A stretch of DNA of 64,000 nucleotides from Linyphia triangularis (taxonomy: Eukaryota; Arthropoda; Arachnida; Araneae; Linyphiidae). The DNA is taken from contig OZ021726.1 of assembly GCA_963978545.1 (NCBI GenBank), forward strand, positions 56,527,959 through 56,591,958. The letters run 5' to 3'. Both the position numbers and the translations under genes were made by a program. A model generated the notes under the pieces. That model did no database searches, had not been told where the DNA came from, and saw nothing but the letters and a program-made list of their open reading frames with translations. Shown piece after piece: positions 36,201 to 47,407 of this stretch; the stretch's first letter is position 1, and each line of letters opens with the position of its first letter.

Positions 36201-38797
36201 TCGTATATTTCAATACTCAACCTTAATGTATGCCAAGTTTGGAGCAAATTAATTGAGGGTTTTTAGAATTAAAAAGCTATCATCTTAAGTTAGCCCGTAT
36301 TGGACGCACTTACCATATATGTAAAAAACTAGATAGTTTAAATTGTTTGATATGTTCTTAATTTCTTTGATAAGAATGTTCAATGTATTATTTTGCGTCT
36401 GGGAGTTGAGTATATGAAACAAATGTTAAAAGAAGTTAGTAGTAGAAAAGTGAATGATATTTTCTAGAATATATTGCATCGCTAAATTATCTATTAATTT
36501 TTATGGGTAATTCCAGTAAATGTTTTAGCTGTTGTAAGAGTTTTTACTGTAGTAAGAGATTTTAATAAAATATATAAATACTTATCTAAATCGATATTAT
36601 TTTACTGTTTGTATTTTTAAATACGGAATTGGTGTTAAGTTAAAAATTAATAGGAGTTTTGAATGTGTTGTTATCTCATGCTATGTTTTTTTTTGTTTTT
36701 TTTTTGTGTCAGTAGAAAAAAATGGAACGAAAAGTAAAGCAACACAAAAACATGCAAAACAACTCTTACGCTAATATAATAGAAGCAACATGCTAACTTT
36801 TCTAAGAAATACTAAACTTTATTAATAAGTTTTATTCGATATCTGACACTGTTTTGTTAAAAAAAAAAAAATATCTGTATGCATTTTTCACAGTTTTAAG
36901 TTCAAAAATTATTTTTACGTCAATCAAAAAGAATGTATTTATTTTTGATGATCGTTAAAATCCTGCTATTCTGGTGATGTATTTTCTAGGAACAAAATAT
37001 TGATGCAGGTAAAACTTTTATGCAGAGCATTTCTAAAATATCTGCTAAAATGTAAAGGTCGGTATAGGAGGCAGAAAAAAAAAAACAGATTTTTTAATGG
37101 AAAGTGTGTGCAAAAGACGCGTTAAGGTACTAGATGGTATATGTTTAGATCGAAGTTGAAAACGGTCTGCTCCATTTCTTCAACCCCTTCATTGTCCAAA
37201 CGATAAACGCATATCTTTCAATCACCTCTCAAATAACCCCCCTCCTTGAAGCGCGATTTTACCACGCTCTCTTGCAATATAGCCACAGTACTTTGAAAAT
37301 TTTAAAATATATGAATTATTCTGCCCAATTAAAGCTGGGATTTTGGAGAAGGGGAATATTGCACATCTAATTATATCATATTGGCAGTAGCAACTCAATA
37401 TTAGCTTAATTGTTTTGGAAATTGAGGAACTGTTTAGCAATTTGGCAATCAAAGGAGAAATGCCTCCTTTCAGAAGTTACACAGAATTCAGAGTTATATT
37501 TAAAATTGAGTTTCTCCAGGGCTACGCACTAAATAAATTTTATCAAATTTAAATTTTAACAAACGTGTGTAACGTTTATTTTCTATTTGTGAATTAGCTG
37601 CTTAGAAGTTACATTATTGTCTAGTATATATAAATTAGAATGGTTTCAACGTTCACTAAAAAAACACTTTTTCCAAATAAAGGGTTCCGTTTTCATTGCA
37701 GGGAAAAGAAGCATCAAGGATACTTAGCAAACAAAAATTAAAATAACTAAACATAGTAAAAAAAATAAGAAGGGACAATGCAACATAAAAAGGGTAAAGC
37801 TGCCTTCACACTATAGAAGAGCATCGAAACCATGAATTCGTTAAAGCGACGACCAATCAGTAATGGTATTTACAGGTTTCTACAATAATAAAAAATAACC
37901 ATTCTCTATAGCATGTGCGGCTGTTAATAAAATGCAACAGCATTAGCTTCCCCATTAGTTGCAATAAGACTACTGAAAAATTGCAATACCAATACTTCCC
38001 CATTGTTAAAAACTATACGAAATAGAATGAAGGAATGGATGCTCACAAGCCATTATAGTTCTGTTCTCAAGGCAATTTATATTCTTTTCATAAAACTTCA
38101 TTTTGATGCTTGAACACAAACATACCATAATTAGCTTCCACTATCATCTTCTGCTATATAAATCATTAGGTCATATTTTCGTTACGGGAATGTCAACTTC
38201 TCATGCTTTTATCAAAGAGTATATAGATAGGGGATTTTCAGATTATGAAGTAAAATGGCAATCGAATAAGTTTTCACGTGTTTATGCAAATCGGATGAAT
38301 AAGACAGGACATCTGTTAGTAGTGAAAATCGTATATGTTCCGTTAATTCCGCCTGTGTTTCTAGCAAAACATTTTTAAGTAAAACAACATATGAACATTA
38401 ATGGATTATTCACTGCTTCTGCGTTCGTTGCCGAGACATTGGCAGATGATGAAGAATCAAGAGCAGTTGCATGGAAGGAGGAGACAGTAGCATGCATGTC
38501 TACACACTCCCTGTATGCCTCTGAATATATATCCCTAGTATGCCCCAACATGTATGATTTTTCTTTTAAATTAAAAAATAAGAAAAAAGAATTGAATGAA
38601 ATCTTTTTAATGCTGCCATTGTATCAAAATTGTTTTTTAGATTCGCCTATGGATGGCACCCGAAGCTTTGATGCTCGACTCAGTGTGAATTCAGCACGGA
38701 GACAGGAAAACATAGAAGCATAAGCACAGCAGCAAAACATAGAAGCAAAATATAGAAAATGAAAACAATACACAAAGCTTAAGACTGAATGTTTCAC
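33223..38797 (-). other. Intron E10-E11 (5.6 kb)
   Basis: This is AT-rich DNA with homopolymer A/T runs (about 33948-33970, 35493-35510). At 34866-34915 the minus strand reads GTTTTTCAAACAGTGGGTCGC, resembling the end of some hAT elements, but I could not find its partner. Open frames at 34659-34865, 37222-37452, 38103-38378 and 38391-38723 show no known motif. Confidence 0.7.
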
Positions 38798-38881
38798 CTG
38801 TGTGTTGAGGGGAATGCTGCTTCTGGTGGACGGGTGAGCTGACGGTGGTAGTTTCGTCCGAGAAAGACACAGACTTTTCTT
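38798..38881 (-). CDS. SRCIN1/KIAA1217-like: Small exon E10: Ser/Thr-rich with SFSD and QHS motifs (phase 1-1)
   Basis: This 84-bp exon lies between accccctgtag and CACAG|gtgaaa. Both ends are phase 1. It encodes EKSVSFSDETTTVSS then PVHQKQHSPQHT. The SFSD and QHSP pieces recur in E13 (SFSDRE, RQHSAS) and QHSS in E11, hinting that these exons share an origin. It is disordered and Ser/Thr-rich; by inference it is phosphorylated. Confidence 0.88.
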
Positions 38882-41800
38882 CTACAGGGGGTACAGGACG
38901 GGCACAACATTAGTGGACAGAAAGTCAGTCGAAATATTTTTTTTTTTTTTTTTTTTGAAAACTACCTCTTTGTAGAGGAAGTTTGTGAAATAGATGATTA
39001 TCCAGATTATATTTAAGGTTTGGGGCTCTGTAGGCATGGATGATTTTGCATATTTTCTTTGAGATAATTGATAAAAAGGAAATTACTTACAATTGTAAAA
39101 ATGCGTTTAGAATAGTTGCTTTTATGAGACTTTTAACAAAGATTTAATGTCTAGATCTTAAGTTTCTGAAATAAAATTTTATTAAATCTGAAACAAAAAT
39201 GTAAATTTGTTAACTTTCATACAATAGAACAGTAGGAAAAGAGCCTACCTATAAGTAGTTATCTAGTTTTTGTTCAAGCAAATCCTTTCAAGTAATTACT
39301 GAAAATACAGTATGATAGATTGGTTCGAAAATTATGGAGACATCTTCGTCTTAATGAGACATCTTCGGCTTACATGTGACACACATTATGTAATTTTTTT
39401 TGCGTTTTGAGTTTACATGCTTATCTAGACTCTCACCCCCCCCCCCCTCACTATTTAGATGTCCGTTAAAAATAAAAAAATATTTAAAAATAATTTAAAG
39501 TATTGAAGAAAACATTTTGCAAATTATGAAATTGGAAATTTTAAGATATTTGGTGGAGCAAGAGTTGAACTTCAAATGCCGAACATTTACTATTAAAGAA
39601 CAAAAAGCATATAACAGAAATTCAGCAATACGATTTTTTATAGGTCATAAAAATGCACTAAAAATTCAAACAAACTATTTCAAATGATTTGAAGTAAAGA
39701 TCTAACATTTTTTATTTCCCGTAAGTTTTCTTAAAAATCTAGACTTAAAACTTTCGAAGCTTGCAGATTTTTAAAAAAATATTTTGTACAAATATATGGT
39801 CTTTGCTTGTAGTATTTGGAGGAGCATTTATTATTGGAACAGCATGATTCATGTGTACTATCAAGTCTTACAAACTAATACTGTATACATATGCGATGCC
39901 ATTCAAATACTTAAAATCAAAATTTACCCATGAAAAACATAAGGGAAATAACTTGCACAGTAAATTGGCATTTAATAAGAGATTATTAATTATTTATTAC
40001 TATTAAGGGATTAATTATTTATTATTATTTAGGAATTAATTATGAGGTTTATTATTTTAAAAATTGGACAGATTGGTTCAAAATATCCCAGTAATGGAGG
40101 TGTTGTTTAATATTATTAAAAAAAAGTGTTAAACAATTTAGAAATAACCTTCAAATGTGAATTTTCAACAACTCCTACCAACATATTTTTTAACTCAGAA
40201 AAAAAAAATCAATAAATTTTGTTTTTCAGGTTATAAAAATTTAAAGCAGAGGTTTTTTTTGTTATTATGTATTGAATTCATTTTGATAACTTTTTACATG
40301 ACTGTTACTTTTATGTGTGGAATATGAATCTCAGAAAGAAACTATGGACTTTCCTATTTAATTTTTGTTATATTAATGATACCTTACTTATTAAACATTC
40401 GAATAAATTATGAATAAAGAAGGCAAATATTCATTTTTCATTTATAATATACTATATATATACATATACATATGTTAATTTTTTATTCATCAGATACATA
40501 GTAAACTGCACTAAATGAATTTTATAAATAATCTTTTAATACAATTATTGTATAATTAGTCAATTACTAAGTTTGAAGAAAAATCCATGAGTATATTATA
40601 TGATAACCAGAACAAGAAACTAAGATTAGAAAATTATAAGTGTGTGATATTATTATTATAATAATAATTACTATAAAAACTTTGCAAAATTTTCATAAAT
40701 ATCATAAATGACCTTTAAACGATATAAAAACACTCATTCTAAGTGTTTAAATTTAAATAGGATGTGTTTAAATTCTATCTGAAATGTTTCAGTTTTCTCT
40801 GAAGTTCTTATATTTTCATATGAAGTGTTTAAATTTGCCTTTTAAGTGTTATATTTAAATCTGAAGTTTAGTGATATAAAATTTGTATTTAAAATGGAAA
40901 GAAATGCAATACGCCTATTAATACAAATTAAGAAATAGTATTAGTTAACTGAAAATCCAAAAACAGCCAGTCAGCCGTAGATCCGGCCTCCACTGTATGA
41001 ATTTGAAGTAATTTAGAAAAAACCTCGATGGATTTTAAGATAAATAATTGGTTTAAGGCCGATGTAAAGTACCCTGGGTCTTAAGTTCAAGTCCATCACA
41101 AAGATGCTTTTTTTTTTTTTTTTTTTGAGCTTTATAAAACACCGATACATTAATACAACTGAACAACATCAGCGTATGTCTCTTTTTATACAAGAAGGCG
41201 GAGCAGTTGCATGCCAACACAATGCCTTTCCCGCGCATGCGCAAACGTTAAGTAGGGACCACATTTTTGACCAATGAAAACAATACCCTCTGGCTTAAGG
41301 CACAGGGAAATTAAAATATTTAAATAATGTTTGACTTTTAAATGTTTTTCTTAGTTGTTTTCATTAAACAATATTGAATTGTTAATGATTTTATAGTTGA
41401 TAAATATGAAATTTTTAAGGGATATGTTTTCTACGTTCAAATCGTAGATGAGTTCGAAATTATGAACTTGCTCATTACCTGTATCGTTTAAAAGGATTTG
41501 TTTCCATTTTTTCCTTTGATTTGATGAAATGTGTGGTTTGAATATTCAATTAAAATACAAAAGTTACATTTCAATTGCGTAACATATGAAAATACTTTTA
41601 TCGCTAGTATTATACTATTTAAAGGCTCATTTACACGCTACCAGTCGGCGTTCTAGTTTAGATCGCCAGTTATGTGAAGTCAGTGGAGAGACCGTTGCGG
41701 GTCGTAACTGTAAAAGCAGGTGTTGTATGATGGGAGTCGGCGGTGCCAGTAAAGTTGATCTACTGGTGCCAGCTGTCAGGTTACGTTACATGCCGTCTCA

Positions 41801-42218
41801 GACTGGAGAATTCAGCTAGTACGCTGACTGGTAGTGCGTAAAGAAACTTTAAGTTCAAGAAACATACATCAATCAAACATACATCAATATTACTTAACAA
41901 AATCTCTTTAATATAAGCATTGTTCTTCAATTAAATCATGTTCCTAATAATTATTCAGATTGATTTATTACTCAACCGCGCGTACACTTCAAGAGTCTTA
42001 CTGCACTAACTACAAGATGTACTCCGAAAAAATGTTATGGATAAGCGATGGAAGTAGAACAAGAAAAACCGGACAATTCTTAAAAATGACAAGCTCTTTT
42101 TGACACGACTCTTGTATTAGGAAGTTAATGTAAGAAGGGGGAAAAAAAGTTAAGAATAGAATACATTTGGCGAGGTCAGTTTTTTTTAACTGTGTGTGAA
42201 GAGTAATATGATGCTTAC
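38882..42218 (-). other. Intron E9-E10 (3.3 kb)
   Basis: It contains a TTAA-flanked MITE (41619-41852), a C12 tract (39436-39447) and T runs (about 38938-38956, 41108-41126). The remainder is AT-rich and unremarkable. Confidence 0.75.
41619..41852. mobile_element. TTAA-flanked MITE with about 27-bp inverted ends
   Basis: The inverted ends 41630-41656 (TTTACACGCTACCAGTC onward) and 41816-41842 (reverse complement TTTACGCACTACCAGTC onward) match at 23 of 27 positions. Outward, both sides reach TTAA (41619-41622 and 41849-41852), each followed inward by AG. TTAA duplications are characteristic of piggyBac and Kolobok transposons. At about 230 bp it is non-autonomous. GC content is far above the surrounding intron; the 77-codon open frame inside is not a gene. 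Confidence 0.8.
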
Positions 42219-42269
42219 CCTTGAAGGCATATTTGGAATGCGGTTCAGGTTGTAACTCTGCGTTCTCAT
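42219..42269 (-). CDS. SRCIN1/KIAA1217-like: Microexon E9 (phase 1-1)
   Basis: This 51-bp exon lies between acceptor ctccttcacag and donor AAGG|gtaagca. Both ends are phase 1. It encodes ENAELQPEPHSKYAFK after a split Asp codon. It has no recognisable domain. The donor is close to the metazoan consensus and the frame fits its neighbours, so it is probably real though small. An old hAT-like MITE sits in the intron on its 5' side. Confidence 0.82.
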
Positions 42270-43721
42270 CTGTGAAGGAGAAAAAGCAACTTTCAAGAAA
42301 CAATAACTAAAAATTAAACTGTAAAAAAAAGAGTAATTTAAGATACAACTGTAATGCAACTTTAAAACATGTGGTTTTTGGAATTTTATCTAACATGAAG
42401 TTAAATAAAGAAGGATTAAGTAAAAAAAAAATAACATTTTTGGTAAGAGATGCATTTGTTCAAGGTTTTAAAGCGTGTAAAGGTACAGATCATTTTAATA
42501 CACTCAAACATGAAGTACTCAACTTAAACGATATTTTATTGCTATTTGTATGAAGAAAAAAAAATCGTAACGTTCTTATAAAAAGATAAGCTCACCTGTC
42601 CTATTAGCGTATTTTGAAATTCATGGTATTTTATGTTAACTAAGAGTTAAAGTTCATGCTATAAATACCTTTAAATATGTAAGCAGATAGAAAGAAATGG
42701 TATCATAAAATATAATAATAATAATAGCAGGTATATAATTTTGAAATTAATATGCAACTTGTACAGGGCCTGATTTACATATGCAGGGGTCAAGGGCACA
42801 AACCTTAATTGCGGCCCCCTTCTCGTGATAAATTTACTTTCGTAAGAACATTATACCAATAAAAGAGGCCTTATATACCATTTGTAATAAAATAAAGATT
42901 GTTTGAACAATAATTTAGATAAGCAAAAATTGCATCAAATGAATTGCACAGGAAATTATATTTGTTACAGTAAAATAGATGTTCTAAGAAAAATCGAACA
43001 GGCATACAATTTTAAAAGCTGCCAAATTATAAAAATTATTATATACAATTGAATTAAATGGAAATCTCTCACTACAATCCTATAACCATACTTAAGTTCA
43101 TAAAAAATAGTTAAATGCATTCAAATAAAACATATAGTCGTTGTATAATGTAAATGTTGCGTATGGACGATAGGTATACAACGGCGAGTCTCTACTTTAC
43201 AGAAAGAAGAAGGGGGGGGGGGGGGGGGGAAGGGGGGGGGGGGGGGGGGCTTTAAATAAACTTATTTTTCGAAATTCCAAAAATATAGGTTTCCGGACCT
43301 GAATCATTCGTGGGTGGGGAGGGGTCCCAAGATTCGTGAGCCCTTTGCGCACGTGCCCCAATTACCCTGTGCAAAATCAGGTCTGAATTTCTATACCTAT
43401 TATATATGATTTCGTCACGTTTTTACTTCTATAATATGTATTGTCTGTTTTACGAATAAATTGATGTTTCCAGGTGCAATACAATGACATTTTGTTGGCA
43501 TACGGAGGATGAAAAATAGAGAAAGGAAAATACTTTTTGTTTTAAGTCGATGTACTAAAATAATCACCATACTAACTATAGATCTTAAACTTCAATTTTA
43601 CGAAACTAGACCCTGCTTGAAATAAAAAATACTTTAGTTATAATTTTCGGATAAAAATAAAAATAATGTTACTGAGCAATTTAAAATCAAACAATAATAT
43701 ATTTATAAAATTCACAATTAC
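42270..43721 (-). other. Intron E8-E9 (1.5 kb)
   Basis: It is almost half occupied by a hAT-like MITE (42764-43385). The rest is AT-rich; the open frame 42371-42553 shows no motif. Confidence 0.75.
42764..43385. mobile_element. hAT-like MITE containing twin G18 tracts
   Basis: The left end is CAGGGCCTGATTTACA; the right end, reverse complemented, is CAGACCTGATTTTGCA. Flanks AACTTGTA (42756-42763) and AATTTCTA (43386-43393) agree at six of eight bases, fitting an aged hAT duplication. Near the right end two runs of 18 G (43212-43229, 43232-43249) are separated by AA. It is non-coding, 622 bp long. Confidence 0.7.
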
Positions 43722-43775
43722 CTGCTAAGGACGTGCAAGAGGAAGACTTAGAAGATCGAGCTTCAGAATAACCTT
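43722..43775 (-). CDS. SRCIN1/KIAA1217-like: Microexon E8: Ser-rich (phase 1-1)
   Basis: This 54-bp exon lies between the strong acceptor tctcaattccag and donor GCAG|gtaatt. Both ends are phase 1. It encodes GYSEARSSKSSSCTSLA, with the split Glu and following codon shared with neighbours. It is too short for a domain; the Ser density suggests a phosphorylated linker. Support is the pair of strong splice sites, an open frame in exactly the required phase, and position between E7 and E9. It is a good candidate cassette exon. Confidence 0.82.
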
Positions 43776-45302
43776 CTGGAATTGAGAAAATTGTTAAAAA
43801 ATAATTTCAAGAAAATATACCGAGCTTTTTGGGTTGGGGCATACGAGTTTGATGAAAGATATTAGTTTTTAACTTAGAGTGGTAAAATAAACTCGAGTTA
43901 CTAATCTTCGGTGCAAAGAATTTTATTAAGGGAAGGGGCGGGAGCTATGCAGAGACAATATATAAGAACTTTGTTTGATAATCTCTACCTCCCCCTAATG
44001 TTAAAAAGATTGAGGCCAAGATATTATTCTGTGATTTGTTACGAAAAATATGTAATTACTTGTAGAATATGTGTCATTTTATCTCTAGTTAACCATTGGA
44101 AATTATTATTTTTGGTTCTTTCAAATATGCAATAGAACATGGAATGCGAACTTATCAAGACGACACATCTAGTTTGGCACCTTGGATGTGTTAGTAACTT
44201 GTGCACTATGACAGTATCAAACTAAATTTTTTCGGTGGCATATACAGTTTGGGATGTACGGATTTGTAAACTAGAATATGTTAGAGCAGATGTCTGATGG
44301 GGTACTAAATGCTCATGATTTTAATAAAATAATTCTTTCCAGTTAACCGAATATTGGAAAACAATACATGTTTATGAGAGTTTCTAATTTGCCCTAAAAT
44401 AGTGTGGAGTTTAAGAAGAAAACAAAATTCAGAAATCAAAATTTCAGTACGAGAGAACTCTGGATTTCTAGGATGGACTCGAACATTAGATTGGCATATT
44501 TCTTATAGAGGAAGCAGAAAGAAAATAAAAAAATATAGTCTTCAATGACTGGAGTAGTAAGCTCCAAGGGCCCGAGTCCGGAGTGATTCCGATTTCTCTT
44601 AGTCTTGATTAGGTCCCATACACTGTAGAGCAGCGTTCGCCACTAACTTTTATTTAAAGACAGGCCGAATGACTTATGTTGGAGCTTTTCACGTTCCGCA
44701 GAATTATACCTAATACAACATTATCGATCTTTAATTACTATAAATTCAACAATGCAAAACATTTCTGAACAAGGGAAAAAAATTGATTTTTTCCCTTAAT
44801 AAAACTACAATTGATAATTGATTCGTCCCCCCCCCCCTTCAATAATTAAAAATAATTAAAAAATGTGTTATTACGTAAATCAAAGTCTAAAAAAGAAGTG
44901 AATCTATTGTTACAACATGACAATGTGATTTGACCTCACTTTTAATAAAAATATTTAAACCATACCTCCAGATTCAACTTTTTTACTCGATATCAGTTGT
45001 GAGACGATGACGGTAGAAATTGCCCAGTTTCTTTTATGATAGAGTCGATGTCAGAATAAGTATTTGTCGCAGTCAATCTTGATAAATCGTCCAAATGAGT
45101 GCAGTTAATTAATACCTGTATATATATATTGTTGATGAAAAATCATTTTATTGAAAGTTTCTTCATATAATTTCTTCGGACCACGCAGAGAAGAACTTGG
45201 CTCTAAATAGTAAACACTTGCTATTTTGCATAAATTAAAATTATGTAAAAAAAATCCATATAGCTAAATATGATTTTTGTTCTTCTGCGCTGTCGGTGGG
45301 CA

Positions 45303-45357
45303 TTAGAAATAGCTGTCGCGTTCCGGATACAGCTCGTGGTCCCCGTAGTAGTGAACC
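45303..45357 (-). CDS. Candidate alternative terminal exon of the SKT/SRCIN1-like gene
   Basis: After acceptor gactctaaagcag the minus strand reads G plus GTT CAC TAC and onward to a stop: VHYYGDHELYPERDSYF then TAA. Codons are GC-rich at third positions, unlike intron DNA, and the Tyr/Asp/Glu content resembles E6 (PYYGGAERIY). Its one-base phase fits only an exon ending in phase 2, such as E6. If used, the product would end before the coiled-coil block. An AATAAA lies about 150 nt downstream (45147-45152). Against it: the other two frames in this GC-rich patch are also open, and AATAAA is common in AT-rich DNA. Speculative. Confidence 0.3.
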
Positions 45358-46039
45358 CTGCTTTAGAGTCACTACTTCGCCGAACGAGAGTGCTCTATAT
45401 GAAATAAAACAGCTACTATTTAATATTATATAAGTTTTTGTGAGCTTCAGCTTCATCTATATTCGTATGTGTGCCCAAGTCAGTTTGCATAGGCTTTAGT
45501 AATTCAATGCCGTTATGGTAAGGCAACTGTGTTATCTATGTATGTCTTCAAGCGAATACGTTTCCTTAGTGTGACTTATGAGTATTGTACTCAAAATGTG
45601 TCTTTGGTATAATGTGTATCTTAATACAAAGAATAAAGGGGTAAGTCATCACAGTATTTAATAATCTACCATTGGGAGGAACACATTTAAACGAACAAAC
45701 GTATCAACAAATGAGCATTCAAGTGAAATTAAGTTATTGCAAATCGTAATTCATGGAAGTTATTTATATGCGGGTTTCTTTCTAATCAATTGTAGTGCTG
45801 TAACTATAGCTTTATAGTATTTGTAATAATTGTAATTTTTTAATTTGGTGTCTTAAAAAAAACGTTGTTATATATTTAGTAAAATATGGTATTCCTAATC
45901 AATATCAGACAAACATTTGGATTTTATTTCAAATATAGCTGCATTGTATAACTAATCTACAGGCATTTACCAATATATTCCATAACAAGCCAGTCATGTT
46001 ATTTTGTTGTAAATACAAAACCCGCGATGAGCAAAAACT

Positions 46040-46800
46040 TATCAACATACTAACAAGATAGATTGTAAAAGATGAAATGAAGTAGCTAAATGATTGAGAG
46101 TTTAATATCAAGAAGGTGGTGTGCCAATTACTCAAGGCGTAGAATAAATTTTAGCAACTATATTATTGTATAATAAGTTATGAAGAAGTAACATGATCGA
46201 GAGTTTCATATGCAGAAGGTGATAATAAAAACTTATCACCACCTGCTTCACCACCAACTGAGGACCACATGGAACTTATAAGAATCCATAAAACAACCAC
46301 AATATTGAACTTCTAAAATAAAGAAAGAGTGTGGTTTGCTATTCTACCGAAGCATGAATAAACTCTAGAAATCACTACGATCGTTTAAAAAGCAAGGAAG
46401 AAATCCCATGGTTGAATGTTTATTATATAGAAAGTGGTAGGTCAATCTCTGAAGGCATAGAAAAAATTCTAGCAATCACATTGTTGTATAAGATTCTGTG
46501 AAGAAGTTACAAGAATAAGAGGTTAATGTGAAGAAAGTGTCTAAGCATTTGAATCTGAGAAACACATGGGGCGAATAAGAAGTAGTAAAATAGCAAGATG
46601 GTTGAGTATCTAATGTAATTACAGAATATTTTTTGCCATCCTATCAAAAGCTCTAAGAATCACTAAGATCATTTAAAAAGCAAAGAAGAAATCTCATGGT
46701 TTGAAAATCTTTTATAAAAAAGGTCGTCTGCCAGGTGCTTAGGCTTTTTACAAAGTGTAAAAACCGCATGGTTAAAGCAGTGTTGTATGATGAGAATTGG
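46040..46800. repeat. Diverged tandem array, period about 100 bp, abutting exon E7
   Basis: Recurring blocks include TCTAGCAATCAC-type, TTGTATAA then GAAGAAGT, ATGGTTGA-type, and GAAGGTGGT followed by TCTGAAGGC-type. Clear units lie near 46050-46150, 46151-46230, 46364-46467, 46468-46565 and 46655-46755; the pair TAGAAATCACTACGATCG / TAAGAATCACTAAGATCA followed by TTTAAAAAGCAA is the best conserved. Divergence is high, so it is old. It stops a few tens of bases short of the E7 donor. Confidence 0.65.
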
Positions 46801-46820
46801 GTTTTGCCAACCTGTCCTAC

Positions 46821-46957
46821 CTCCTTGTCCCCGCTCTTTGGCGACGTCCCTGGTAGGGATCTGCTGGTTGGGGGTTCGGGCCGGTGGGGCAGACAAGGCC
46901 TTTTGGACGAGTCCCGTAAGGCTGGCGAGTTGGCGTTCCATGTGTTCCACACGAAGC
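46821..46957 (-). CDS. SRCIN1/KIAA1217-like: Exon E7: first coiled-coil motif
   Basis: This 137-bp exon has acceptor cggttctttgcag and donor AGGAG|gtagga. Its first base completes an Arg codon from E6, giving R-LRVEHMERQLASLTG then LVQKALSAPPARTPN. The MERQLASLTGLVQ core is a family signature, present with conservative changes in KIAA1217 and SRCIN1. The remaining residues (QQIPTRDVAKERGQG) are disordered. It leaves in phase 1. A diverged tandem-repeat array of about 100-bp period begins immediately beyond the donor. Confidence 0.95.
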
Positions 46958-47407
46958 CTGCAAAGAACCGAACTGTTGAGCAGAAAGAAATGGGGAAGAA
47001 AATAATTAGAATAAAAAGAAGCATACTTAAAGCTTAAACTTTTATTGAGATATAGTTATTATTTAGTGTTTGCTAGGCATTGCCAAGGAAAGGTCAGTCC
47101 TTTAATGGTACGTATTTTCTGTTCAGTACTTCAAGTGTAATTTTGACGCTTTTCAAATATAATCATGATCTCTGCAAGGTGTGAAATATCCAGTATTTGA
47201 TGAAATATTGCTTAAAGGTTTTCACCGGATAGAAGTTTACAAACTACGTTTAATCATTTTATGGATAAGGAAAATATTTCAGTTGTCTTTCAAATAGTAC
47301 CTATCTCTATACTTCAGAACAATATTTCTATGATAAATATAACATAGTGCCAATATATTCCATAGGTCTTCTGTAAAATATGCCACGTGCAATCTTAACA
47401 GACCCAC
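46958..47407 (-). other. Intron E6-E7 (450 bp)
   Basis: This is the shortest intron, AT-rich with no repeat seen. Confidence 0.85.

Larger units (their letters stand above)
43776..46820 (-). other. Intron E7-E8 (3.0 kb)
   Basis: It starts (in transcript order) with a diverged tandem array (46040-46800), then a locally GC-rich patch holding a candidate alternative terminal exon (45303-45357). A possible single hAT end near 44632-44690 (CAGCGTTCGCCACTAAC then GACAGGCCGAATG) and a C11 tract (44827-44837) follow. The rest is AT-rich. Confidence 0.7.

Noticed and set aside
38391..38723. Plus-strand 110-codon open frame ending 75 bp from exon E10
   Set aside because: No domain or homology recognised, intron-like composition, no splice or promoter support. 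It is the best of the unexplained open frames but not enough to call.
46735..47037. Plus-strand 100-codon open frame
   Set aside because: Antisense shadow of exon E7 and flanking intron.
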